In this document: positions 51,636 through 62,507 of the stretch, in pieces
Position numbering within the stretch: the stretch's first letter is position 1
Layout: every line of letters begins with the position of its first letter
Assembly (NCBI GenBank): GCA_033296885.1
Contig: MU863953.1
Location: 62,001 to 126,000, forward strand
Direction: 5' to 3'
Source: Triangularia verruculosa
Taxonomy: Eukaryota > Ascomycota > Sordariomycetes > Sordariales > Podosporaceae
DNA length: 64,000 bases
Notes under the pieces: generated by a model
Databases searched by the model: none
The model's input: the letters and a program-made list of their open reading frames with translations, nothing else
Told to the model about the DNA's origin: nothing
Made by a program: the position numbers and the translations under genes

Positions 51636-53232
51636 TCAATAATACCTCGGCTTCTCCGGATCACTCAAATCATAAATCACCATACTATGCGGCCTCGCGC
51701 CCCCCCTACTCGTCGCAAACTCCCTCTCGAAATCAACCGTCCTATTCCAACTAAACCTCCCCTCCCCATCCAAATCCAACCAGTGAGCCTTGTAATCCCC
51801 GGGGGTATTCACCACACTAATATCCCCCGCCTGCACAAAATACCCCAGCACCAAAAGATTCTTTTTATCGGGACTGATCTTGACATAATGCGGCCCAATC
51901 ACCGGCTGCGTCTCATTCGGATCATCCAAACGCACCGGGTTGTTCAGGTCGGAAATATCCAGCGCCGCGACGTGATTACCAAGAGTAAAAGTAAAATACG
52001 CTAGTTTTCCGTCGTCGGAGATGTCCGAGTAGATAGCCAGGGAGCTTTTCGCTTTGGGACCAAAGTCAAAGAGGAGCTCGGCGGTGCCTTGGTTGTTGTT
52101 CTTGGTGCGGAAGGGGTAGATCACCCAGACCTGTCCCAACCCGACGGCGGTCGCCAGCGCGGCGGTTTCGGGGTGGTTGGGGATGAATTTCACGTCTTGG
52201 ATCCCTTGACCGCCTGGGATGGTGATTGTTGATAAGATCTTGTGGGAGCGGAGGTCAAACAGGCGGAGGGTGTCGGCTTTTTGGATGCCGAGGGTGGGTT
52301 TGAGGATGGTGATGGGGACGACGAAGTCGGATGTCAGGGCGATTTGCTTGTCGTAGTCGACGGCCAGGCCGTGGGGGGAGAATTGCTGCGACAAAATGTT
52401 GAGGGTGGAGGGGACGTCCAGAGTGGAAGGCCACTCGGCGATGATGTTTCCCCTGGAATCGGTCTCGACGAGGCGGCCGGGGGAGGTGCCCACTGCTGAG
52501 CCCATGTAGGTGATGTAGAAGCCGCTGTTATAACACAAGTGAGTCAGTTGACTAGCTCGCAAGAGGAGAGAGGGGACAAAAAACCATACCCATCGGGCTT
52601 GGCCCGAATCTCATCCACAATCGAAGACAAGACCGCCCGATTACTATGATCAAACTTGGGGCGGTACGGATCGGACACATCAAAGTAAAACGCCGTGTCC
52701 TGCGTCTTGAGCAGCGACAGCAACCCACCCCCGACCAGCGTCTTTCCATCCCACGACGCCCCCAAGTGGTGAGGCGAGTTGCCGCTGGTGGGCACATCAG
52801 TGAGCTGGATGAAGGTCCCGAAAGTATCCTATTTTTCCTCTCAATGTCAGCAACCTAGCCCAAACACACCTAACCAACTGAAACAGAAAAGAAAAGACGT
52901 ACATCATCCAAGCTAACCGTCGCCAAAAAGTCCTTGTGCAAATTATCCCCCGCCCCGGTCCAAAAGTACCCAATCTTCTTCGGCTTGATACTGCTCGCCG
53001 TGAACGGAGGGCTCTCCAACGGAGGGGTGGGAACCTGCAAGATGGGCAGCGGAGGCGCGTTGGATGCCAGCGGCTCAGTCACGCCCGGGATAGAGGGGAT
53101 CAACGGGGGCAGACTGAAACCAAGGGGGTTCCTTTTCTCCGTTCCGCCAGGAGCCGCTGTTGGACCGGCTGCTGCTCCCTGGAGGTGGGAGACGAAGCAG
53201 CCCAGGAGGGCGAAGCCGAGCAGGCCTTGCAT
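51636..53232 (-). CDS. Secreted beta-propeller, selenium-binding-protein-like
   Basis: Exons 52903-53232, 52590-52828 and 51636-52524, with phases 0 and 2, give 485 residues. The start at 53232 (MQGLLGFALLGCFVSHLQG) is a signal peptide; upstream codons are ignored for that reason. The layout resembles SBP56/methanethiol oxidase: KDFLATVSLDD, SPHHLGASWDGKTLVGGGLLS, DPYRPKF, then FSPHGLAVDYDKQIALTSDF, VKFIPNHPETAALATA, GPHYVKISPDKKNLLVLGYF and a final ARPHSMVIYDLSDP. In SBP56 enzymes the HH pair is followed by a Cys essential for selenium binding; here the aligned region reads GASWDGKT with no Cys. The His-rich loops suggest metal binding on a propeller. The family call is tentative; a different YVTN/lactonase-like propeller is possible. 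Confidence 0.6.
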
Positions 53233-54371
53233 TGTGTGATTTTCTAATTGGAGGTTGGAAAGAATACTGATGATAGAAAGAGGTGATGATGATGATGACA
53301 ATGTTTGTGTTTTACGGTTGATTATATCCTCTACTTATACACATTTCCATCTCGCCCATCACTCTCGCTCCGTCTACTTGTCGTGCTCGATGAAAACAAT
53401 GATGCCATTCACACTTCAACCCGCGGTGCTCACCAGCACAACCTCCAAGCATTCCTCCACCCCCACGACGCCAGCCCAAAGTTGCTGGACAAAGTTTGGT
53501 TCAAAGAGAGGGAAGAGGTCAAGATCATCCACGTCAACTTCAACTCGACAACATTCAGGTCAGATCGCCACCACACCGGCCGGCCTGGCTGAGAACGTGC
53601 TCCCCAGATGGCCGCATGTCTCAGGCAGACAGAGAGATTGTCAGGGGAAGCACCCAACACGCACCCATCGATAGTCTCCTGCAGCCCAGGCAGCTCATCA
53701 TTTCCCCGTGACGTATTGCGCCTGTGGCTCCTCAGAAGAGAGACGCCCAAAAAAGCACCGTCGAGACCAAAAGGGGAATGCCGGCACCAGAACGTGCGTG
53801 CCGATCATCCAGCTGCCGGACAGATCGCAATCAAGCTTTTGCAGGACCGGGGTCAGGCAGAGGCACAGGAACAAGATCTGAGATGTTGTGATCGTGGGGT
53901 TGTGCCAAGCCTCCTCAGCTGGGCCGCAAAACACCAAAAGCACGTTATCCAGCCCCGGGCTGTCGAGCGAGAAACTGCAAATCGTTGCCCCTCTGGGAAG
54001 ATATCGTCGACTGGACACAGCACAGCAAAAAGACGGACACAGAGGCATACCTAAAGATCTATATTGTTCTCTATTCGCAAGACAAACTCTCCACTCCTTC
54101 GTTTTGGTATCACTCCCTCCTGTCTGGCTCCTGAAAAACACAACCATCCATCCAAGGGTCTCCAGTCCCTGGAAGATCGTGCCGCCCAATGTTGCCAGAC
54201 ATAGATACAGTAACGGGCTAAAAAGAGAAATTATGATCATGACAGGACATAAAAGACAGAAACCCAGTGAGGCCAGACCACCATGCAACCCGAACCCAGA
54301 ATGTGAAAAAGCAACTTTTGTGAACCTGTTCGTAACGCTTAACTCATGAAAAGATTTTGAGCGCGTGACAC
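53233..54371. other. Gene-free spacer
   Basis: A 1.14 kb region between the propeller gene and EF-3, including the 3' UTR of EF-3. No coherent ORF. Confidence 0.5.
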
Positions 54372-57300
54372 TTAGAAATCGTCGTCCTCGTCGCTGAAGA
54401 CCTGTCGAGAGAGTTAGCATTTGATGTCTGGTCAAAGATGAACACAGGGGAAAACGTACCTCCTCACCACGCTTGCGGCGAGCCATGCGGTCCTTCTTCT
54501 TCTTGCGAGCCTCGGAGCTGGTGAGCTTGGCCTTCTTCTTGGTGCTAACAATCTTGTTGCCCATGGCGTCGAACTTCTCCTCCTCCTCGCCATCATCGCC
54601 CTTGAGGCGGGGACCAGAACCCTGGCCCTGGACCCAGTTGTGGCCGGAAGGAGTCATCTTGCCGTCCATGACAGCCCACACCTCCTCAGTGATGTCCTTG
54701 GTGAACTCGGCAGAGTGGGTGATGATGATGACACCACCCTCGAACTTCTTGAGGGCCTTGGACAGGGCACCAAGAGAGTCACGATCAAGGTAGTTGGTAG
54801 GCTCATCAAGAACGATGAGATGGGGACGCTGCCACGAGCAAGCGGCAAGGACGACCTTGACACGCTGACCACCCGAGAGACCGCGCATGCGCGAGTGAGA
54901 GACAAGTTCGGCATCGAGACCGAAGTTGGCGCAGTGGGCCTCGATCTCCTTGCGGACAAGGGGACGGAACTGACCGGAAGCGAGGGCCTCCTTCATGTCG
55001 ACATCGGCAACCATCTTCTGATGGGAGGCGAGAAGCTCGGAGCGGGGCAACCAAGCATTGTCGGCAGTCATCATGGGAACCCAACGCTCGTTCTTCATGC
55101 CAATGTTCTCACCGAGGGCGAAAGAGCACTCGTACTCGTAAGAGTTCTTGAACTTTCTGCGCGAGTTGATGCCAATGACACGACGCAGGGTGCCCTCGAC
55201 CTTGAAGACCTTGTTCATGGCCTCCTCATCAGCCTCGGTGATGATCTTGTTGGCACGATCCATGGTCTCACGATCCTCACCAGTCTGGAAACGCCACTGG
55301 ATGTACTCGGAAGGAGTGCTGTCGAGGTGGTTATCGATATGGGCGAAAGCGTGCTGCTTGATGTAGGCAATACGGATGTTCTCATGCTGGTAGATCTCAC
55401 CGGTGGTGGGGATGAGCTCACCAGTGAGCACGTTGATGAGCGTAGACTTGCCGGCACCGTTGGGACCAATGACGGCAATACGGGAACCGAGCGAGCACTG
55501 GAACGAGATGTCGGAAATCTGGGGCTTGGCAGTGCCGGGGTACTGGAAGCTCATCTTGGTGGCACGGAGAATGGCCTTGGCCTTGGTCTTGACACCCTCG
55601 AGGAAACCGGGCTCGGGGAAGCTGAACTCCATCTCGGAGGCACCGAGCTCATAGTAAGACTTGGCGGCGGGGTGCTTCTTGACGAACTCGGCGAGGTTAC
55701 CTCTGTAGCGCTTGAGCTTGAAGCGCTCGTAGTGCACGATGTGCTGGCACACGTTGTCGAGGAAAGCGCTGTCGTGAGAAACGATGATGGAGGTGCAAGG
55801 AGAGTTGATGAGGTAGTCCTCGAGCCACTTGACGTTCTTCACATCCAAATGGTTGGTGGGCTCGTCGAGCAGGAGAATATCGGGAGCCTCGAAGACGGCA
55901 CGGCACAGGGCCAACTTCATCTTCCAACCACCGGAGAGAGCGCTGATCTCGTTTTTGACCATGTCGTCAGTGAAGCCGAACTCGTTCAGGCGCTTCTCGA
56001 CATCAGCCTGGGGGACATCGACACCAGCCTCGCCAAGCTTCTTCATGGTCCAGTCAATCGTGGTCATCTCAGTATCGTCAGAGTCCAAGTCGTGCTCGAC
56101 GAACACGGTCTTGACCTCGGACTGTTTGGGGAAGCCCTCGACCTGCTCGTTGTTGATGGCACGCATCAGGGTCGACTTTCCGGAACCGTTGGGACCGCAC
56201 AGACCGTAGCGCTGGCCACGCTTGAGGCGGAGATGAGTCTGGTTGAGAAGAATCTTGGCACCGTAGGCAAGGGAGAAAGTGCAGTTGCACAGATCCTCAC
56301 CCTCCTCGTCATCCTCCTCACCCTCATCAGCATCGGCGAGGTCGGGGTTGGCACGCTTGCGGAGAGCATCAGTGACGGCCTGGGACTCGTCATCACCGAC
56401 GACAACGGCGACGTAGGGCTTGACAGCCTCAGCCCAGACGGCGGACTCGGTCTCCTTCTCGTCAACGAGCTGGCCGGCAACAGCGGAGGCGTACTCGACG
56501 ACGGGAGCGAACTTGTCGAAAGCGGAAGCGTACTTGGCGGGGATGACCTCCTTGAAGTGGCCAAGGATGGTCTTGACATCACCGTGGTTGCGGACCTCGG
56601 GGATCTTGCCATCGACGACGTTACCGACGCGGGTGATGGTGTCGAGAGCCTGCTTGGTCTTCTCACGAGCCTCGGGATCAGCCAAGTTCTCGTAGTTCTT
56701 CTGGAGACCGGGCATCATCTTGGGCAAGAAAGGAGCGACAATGTTGGGATCGTCGACGAGCTTGCACATGTTGTCGACAATGACGGCCGCCTTACGCTTG
56801 ATGGCGGTCTCACGCTCAGCGAGACCACGATCGAGCAGGGGAACCATGAGGGCAAGAGTGGGCTCCTGGACCTCGGTGACGAAAGTGGTGGCACCGAGCA
56901 AGTGAACGGTCTCGGGGACGTTCTCGGGCTTGGCGATACACTTGATGAGCTCGGGAATGAAGCGCTCGATATCACGGTTGACGATAAGCTGGCAGAGCTG
57001 CTCCATGGTCTTGTAGGCGCGCTCCTTGACCTCCTTCTTGGTGTCCCACATGGCCTCGGAAATGACGGGGATCAAGTTGGGGACACGGAGACCAGTCTGG
57101 GCGGGGGCAGTCTTGATGAGGATGTCGATGAAGTCGAGGACGAGCATCTTCTCGGGCCACTTCTGGGCATTGCGGAGGGAGTCGATCAAGGCGGGGAGGA
57201 CGGCCTTGACGGCATTGGGGTTGATGGCCTCGGCGATGGCGAGGCCGGCGGCGAAAGCGGCATTCTTCACAGCGGTGATCTTGTCGCCAGCGGCAGCCAG

Positions 57301-57960
57301 GACGCTGGGGAGAAGAGCAACGAGGTAGGGCTCAACGTGGGAAGAGACCTCGGAGTGCTGGCCGATGGCCTGGATGGCGCCGAGAGCCTTCTCGCGGACG
57401 GTAGCATCCTTCTTGTTGGCGAGCTGCTTCTTGAGAGCCTCGACAGTCCTGCAAAAGTGAGGGGTTCACATGTCAGCTTCCAAATTCTCCAAATTCTGGT
57501 GGGACGCTTGAAAATGCCATCTGAAAAATTTTCCCCACCAAACCGGTCCCTGCAGCCAAAAAAAGCCGCACCATGATTCGACAGCTGCGCGGTACGGCAA
57601 AATCCCGTCGCTGGCCGCAAGGCGGTCTGCGACAGGCGGCAAGCCCGCTTCTTTGTGTAGTCGCTCAAGGCTCGACGCACAAAGAAGACAAGAGGCCACG
57701 ATATGCCGCGATGCTGGTGCTGCGAAAGAGGGACTGGACCGGTCTTGGCTGGGCGGGGTTTTATCGCGAACAGGGGGGCGGGACACAAACAGCAGCAAAA
57801 CTTACTTGGTGGGGGTATCAAGGTCCTCAATGCGACCGTTGATGAAGGAAGCAAGGGCGGCAGAAGCCTCCTTGATCTGGTCGGCCTCCTTGGAGACGGT
57901 GAGCCTCTGCATCAGCTCGTCGAGCACCTTGATGCTGGTGGCGTTCTCGGAGGGAGCCAT
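54372..57960 (-). CDS. tef3: Elongation factor 3 (EF-3)
   Basis: Exons 57806-57960, 54460-57448 and 54372-54401 (phases 2 and 0) give 1057 residues, the usual EF-3 length. A HEAT-repeat N-terminus (FAAGLAIAEAINPNAVKAVL...) precedes two ABC-ATPase domains. Domain 1 has GPNGSGKST, LSGGWKMKLALCRA and LLDEPTNHLD; domain 2 has GPNGAGKST, LSGGQRVKVVLAACSW and LDEPTNYLD, with a chromodomain-like insert between its Walker A and signature motif. The C-terminus is Lys/Arg-rich (ARKKKKDRMARRKRGEE) and ends after a 58-nt intron with the acidic VFSDEDDDF. EF-3 is the fungus-specific ATPase that releases E-site tRNA during translation. The unspliced frame would run on to 53698 and is not the real end. Confidence 0.97.
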
Positions 57961-60604
57961 TTTATCGGCTTTTGTGTGATTTGATGAAAAACGTCGAAAA
58001 AAGTGTCGAGGAGACTAGAGTGGACGTCCAAGGAATCTAATCCCGCCGTCTATTCTGAAAACGATGTTGCTTTGGGTAGTCTATCGGGGGGGTATCCTGC
58101 GAAAAGCAAGTGACCGGCGGCGACGAGATGGGCGAGCCCGTAGATATCAATCGATGGAGGGTCGAAGACGTCTACTCTATTCTGGCTCTTCTAAAGAGAA
58201 GTCGCAGAAATGTAAAGACTGAGTGGAGAGCTGGCAGTCCAAACGAAAAAGAAAGAGAGAGGAGGATAGACCTGAGGGTGGCAGAAAGAAAAAGTTGTGG
58301 GTGTGGGAGGGCGGTGGGTTGGAATATTTAAATCATGCAGCCGGCCTTTGCCTCAGTATTCACTTTGGCACACACACAGCCTTTGCGACACACAGCGCCG
58401 CTGGACCCACTTGAAGGGGGCACAGAATTGGATGGAGGGGTAGGCGTCGCCGAAAACTTTTTTTTTTCGCCTTTGCCTGCTGGAGCATTCCGGGGCTGCT
58501 GGGCTGCTGGGCTGCTGGGCCAACCAGTTGCCCACCGTGGACTCTCCCATTCGCCCACTTTTTCTCTCCCACTCTCTCGCTCCTCTCCTCTCTTCTTCTC
58601 TGTCAGTCGTCCGAAAAGAACACGGCAAGAGACCGAACTGGCCCCTCCGTCCCTATTTTTTTTTGCCCCTCCAATGATTGGTGTGCATCCAGCCGCTGCC
58701 GACTCAGACATGCCTGCTTATCCTCGCAGATCCCCTGCTTATCGCTTTATCAGCTTCGGCGCTAGTCCCAGAATGGCCCACTTCCAGGGCGGTGAGACGG
58801 TCGTCAGCGAAAAAAAAGTTTGGTGCTTCCAAAAAAGATGGCCATCCCTCCACACCTCTAATCAAAGAACGGCCACAACAAGCAGGTCCCAACCTTGGAG
58901 CCTCTTCGAGGCTATTGAAATTGCGTTTCTCTGATCCCTGATAAAGTTTTTAAAAGGACACATTGCGCTTTACGATGAGATGGCCTCTTTGTTGCAAAAC
59001 TGTTGCCGCCATGTGGCAACTTGAGGGCTTTCGAGTGGGCGTTGAACAGGCGCTGAGTGGGCAATGGAGGGGCTTCTCTTTTTTCGTGGTGTCCACTGGA
59101 GGCGGGGCAGCAACGTCTCAAGTTTCTTGTCCCTGTCGCTTCTCCCTTCACGCTGCTGGCGCCAGCATATGCGAGCTTGCACCACGTTGATGCATTTCAA
59201 TGGTTTCTCCCAGCACCCCCAGTCTAATTTGCCCATGTCTCGTCTGATCGCGGGGAAGCCTGTCGTTGGTCTAGAGATGGGTGGCCGGCGATTCATGGCC
59301 GATATCTGACGCCCGAATATCGCTGATAAGCCCTATCATCAGCAACGAACATCCTCAGCCCCTTCCATCCCGCTTCTGCTACTTCGCCACTGGTAGTACA
59401 AGAAGGGTGGTGGAGGGGAGGCTCCGGCGCCGTGGTAGATCACGATGTGATAAACTCGGCCTCATATTGTTGAGAAAATGCGGATAAAATCCGAAGTCGC
59501 AAGTCATGCAGAATTGACTGCTGTCAGATATGTCGACGCCCCCACGCCGGCGACACTCCCGCTTCTGTTGCAGGTCTCACCGCAATTCTGCATGTCCCTT
59601 CCCTTCGCGCCGCCGCCATCTGGCTTATTTTCCTCCCCAGACTTTGCCCCTGCTGTTGAAATGTTGTGTTCATCGTCGCCAAAATCCGGGGCATATCAAC
59701 CCCCCTGCGCTTCTGATAAGATTTCTTCTTTATGGCGGGGTTCCCAACCCTGCTGGAAGCTATGCAGCAGGGGGGCCACGATGGGGGTGTTGGCAGAAGA
59801 CATACCCACGAATATTGTCGGTTTTCTATCCAAACAGTCATGGCCAGGCAACCGAGTGTTTGCAATCGACAGCTTCAGGGGCGATGTTGCGGTCACTGTG
59901 GCCCTCTGTGGAAGCTGTTGGACGCTTTTCTGCCTCGGTTGTCAAAGGCCAAACACACAAGGGCTGTTGCTTGACAAACAATCTATATTCTTGGAACTGT
60001 CACCATTTTTCTGCGACTCTCTCTCTTGCAGGATGTTATCCATGGCTAGACCGCAATGTCCTAGCGGCAAGACACGTTCGATTTGAACCAAGAGGATCAA
60101 GCTCCAGACTTTTATGGATACACATATAGAAACTGCTCCTTACCGCACATCGTCGAAATAACTAAACATATATCGCCCAATTAATGGGCCTTTACCTAGG
60201 CATTTCCGCGAGGCCCTGTCATCATAATACCTACATATGTAAAACAATACCCTCAAGCACCCCTCAAACAAACCCGGCCTCGATGATACTGATGGTAGGA
60301 TAGCCAACACCTCCACCATTCACAACTAACAAACCCCCTTCTTCCACCTCTTCCCCATCCTCCCCCATTTCCCTACCGTAAACCCCATTCAGCACCAACA
60401 ACCCCCAATATCCCCCCTCGAACCCCCAAAGCCCATCAATGACGTCACCCCAAGACGTCACCATGTCGACCTTCCACAACCCCCCCCCCCCTTTTACAAG
60501 ACCCCTTCCCTTCCCAATGCCTCCCCAACACCACAAACCATCACACATCGACAGTTAACCTAGGTAGCCATCAACACAGTCCTCACCTCTCCAACAAAAT
60601 CACC
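57961..60604. other. Gene-free region upstream of EF-3
   Basis: A 2.6 kb stretch without a convincing gene. It has T- and C-runs (near 58460, 58661, 60480-60490) and pyrimidine-rich sequence close to EF-3, as expected for a highly expressed promoter. ORFs such as 58335-58934 and 59478-60086 lack organised protein features. Confidence 0.5.
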
Positions 60605-60988
60605 ATGTCCTCCTCCTCCTCCTCCTCCAACAACAACACCACCAACCAGCCCACCCAGAACCCAGGGCTCATCTCCTCCCACGCCGAATACATCAAGGGA
60701 GCAGCTGAAGTAGCCTCCCCCCCCCCTTTTTTTTTTCTCCCCTCATCAATAAAACTAACCCCCTTCCAGTCAGCAATCGGCTCCATCTCCGGCTCCCACG
60801 CCTGGACGACCTCCGGTGAGCAAGACAAAGCCCACGCCCGCGCCTCCCTCAACCAAGCCGCCCAAAACCGCGACCCCGCCACCTCGGGATACGGAAAGGT
60901 CGAAGAACTAGCCGGCAAGCTCACCGGATGTGAGGGCATGAGGAGGGAGGGCGCCGCCAGCGCGGGCAGCAAGCCAAATCAGGAGTAA
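60605..60988 (+). CDS. CsbD-like / cruciform-DNA-recognition-like small protein
   Basis: Exons 60605-60709 and 60770-60988 give 107 residues. The 60-nt intron (GTAGCC...TTCCAG) contains no stop and keeps frame, so retention would give a 127-residue product. After a Ser/Asn-rich start (MSSSSSSSNNNTTNQPTQ), the sequence HAEYIKGAAE-SAIGSISGSHAWTTSGEQDK, QAAQNRDP and GYGKVEELAGKLTGCEGMRREGAAS matches the fungal 'mismatched base pair and cruciform DNA recognition' proteins. Those are related to bacterial CsbD stress proteins. They are small, hydrophilic and often stress- or stationary-phase-induced; the DNA-binding role comes from one basidiomycete member and is not shown here. Confidence 0.85.
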   Translation: MSSSSSSSNNNTTNQPTQNPGLISSHAEYIKGAAEVASPPPFFFLPSSIKLTPFQSAIGSISGSHAWTTSGEQDKAHARASLNQAAQNRDPATSGYGKVEELAGKLTGCEGMRREGAASAGSKPNQE

Positions 60989-61175
60989 ACCGTGCAACCA
61001 CCCATACAAAAAGAATAATGTGATCAGGAACCAAACACACACAAGAATAATGGACAAGGGTTTTTTTTTCTTTTTTTCGATATGCTATAATCTTATCCTT
61101 CGCTACCGGCTACAAAATAAAAAAAGCCACAAACAATAATAATACCACCACACCCTTAATCATCATTGTCTTTTC

Positions 61176-62276
61176 TTACTCCGGCAATACCTCCTTTCCA
61201 TCCGACTGCTTAACCAACTCCCCTTCAAACAGCAGCCTCCCATCAAACACCTTGTAATCCTGCCCCAACTCAGTCAAACTCTTGCGGAACCTGTCCCAAT
61301 TCCAAGGGTCAATGTACACCGGACTCTGTCTCAGCATCGGCCCCTCCCCCGGAACAAAAATATACACATGCTCAATCTCCTCCTCCTTCTCCCCCTCCTC
61401 CTCCTTCCCCTCGTCCTTCTCCCCCTTCCCCTTCCCCTTCCCCTTCTCCTTCCCCTTCCCCTTCCCCTCCCCCCCCCCCTCCTTCTCCCCCCCACCCCAA
61501 GCATACCTCTCCATCAACCCCCTCTGCCCCTGCGACAGCCAATTCACCCGAAAATCCCCCTTCTCAAACGTCCGCTCAAACGTCTCAACCTGCACATGAA
61601 ACGTAACCGGCTTCCCACAAATATCCTGCTTTTTATCTCCTCTACTACTACTCATGATCTTCTCTCTTTGCGGCGAAAACTTGGACACGCCCAACGTGTC
61701 AAGGAGATGGCCAATGTCGATACTGTTCGTTGCCGTGTACGTAAACGTCGTGAAGTCTTGTTGGTTTCCAAAAAAGTCGGCGTGGCCGTTGTAGATGCGG
61801 TTGTCGCTTGTCCAGTGCCTTAGGGGATCCCAATCGGGGAGGGCGAGGGTGAAGAGTCTGTTGAGCTAGTTTTGTTGTTGGTTATGGGTTGTGAAAAGGG
61901 AAGGGGGGGGGAGGCTTACAGCTTGCTCACTGGAGATTTGGTCTTGGTGGGCGGTGGATAGCAGGTGGTAGGGTCGGGGTTTGGGGGTTGGTCTGGGGAT
62001 AATGGGGTTAGATGGCTCTTTTTGAGGTGTGTTTGGGGAAGGTATTGCTTACTTCTTGGACTCGACGACTGGACGGTCGGTGTCATCTTTTACAGGCTCT
62101 TGGAACTTGACCGTCTTCTTTGGAGAGGCATCTTGCTCCTCCACAGACGTGATAGATCCCGCCTTCGCAGCGACGGATGACCGATCCGAACGAAGAGATG
62201 ACGACCTGGAGCTCGAGGACGAGGACTTCTTGCCAGCCCCATCTGGGCGGTTGACGTCCCCGGTACCGTTAGCCAT
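61176..62276 (-). CDS. Hypothetical protein with Lys/Gly/Glu-rich insert
   Basis: Exons 62053-62276, 61920-61992 and 61176-61865, with matching phases (2, then 0), give 328 residues. The start at 62276 (MANGTGDVNRPDG) is chosen; an in-frame upstream Met lies further 5'. The N-terminus is Ser-rich and probably disordered. Exons 2-3 encode an ordered part (YHLLSTAHQDQISSEQALNR, then LALPDWDPLRHW and TFTYTATNSIDIGHLLDTLG). A repetitive GKGKGKEKGKGKGKGEKDEG tract follows, then a conserved-looking end (HVYIFVPGEGPMLRQSPVYI, DPWNWDRFRKSLTELGQ). No family is recognised. The repeats come from a CCCCTTCCCCTT-type DNA tract at 61418-61480. Confidence 0.7.
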
Positions 62277-62507
62277 GATAAAAACGGAGTATAACCCAAC
62301 AGTTTGATACGACTGGCGAGGCTTTCGAGGCAAATATTCTGGGTAAAGTTGATGATTGATGACAACAACAAATGTGGACGAGAAGAAGAAAGTATTTAAT
62401 TCCAAGCCAATCTTGCAAAGAAAATCCAAAGTTTGTGAGGCACACGCGTTTTGCTTCCATTAGACTCAAGCCACCCAGATAAGAGTGGCAAGCATGATCA
62501 CGGGCAC

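Noticed and set aside
53698..54459. C-terminal extension of the EF-3 frame beyond RRKRGEE
   Set aside because: A GTACGT donor and a CGACAG acceptor splice out this part and give the normal acidic EF-3 end VFSDEDDDF.
54640..57576. 978-codon plus-strand ORF opposite EF-3
   Set aside because: It is the antisense of the EF-3 exon; strong codon bias removes stop codons on the opposite strand. It has no family motifs, while EF-3 is unmistakable.
59478..60086. 202-codon plus ORF
   Set aside because: Overlaps other frames of similar length, with low-complexity Cys/Ser/Leu composition and no ordered segment.
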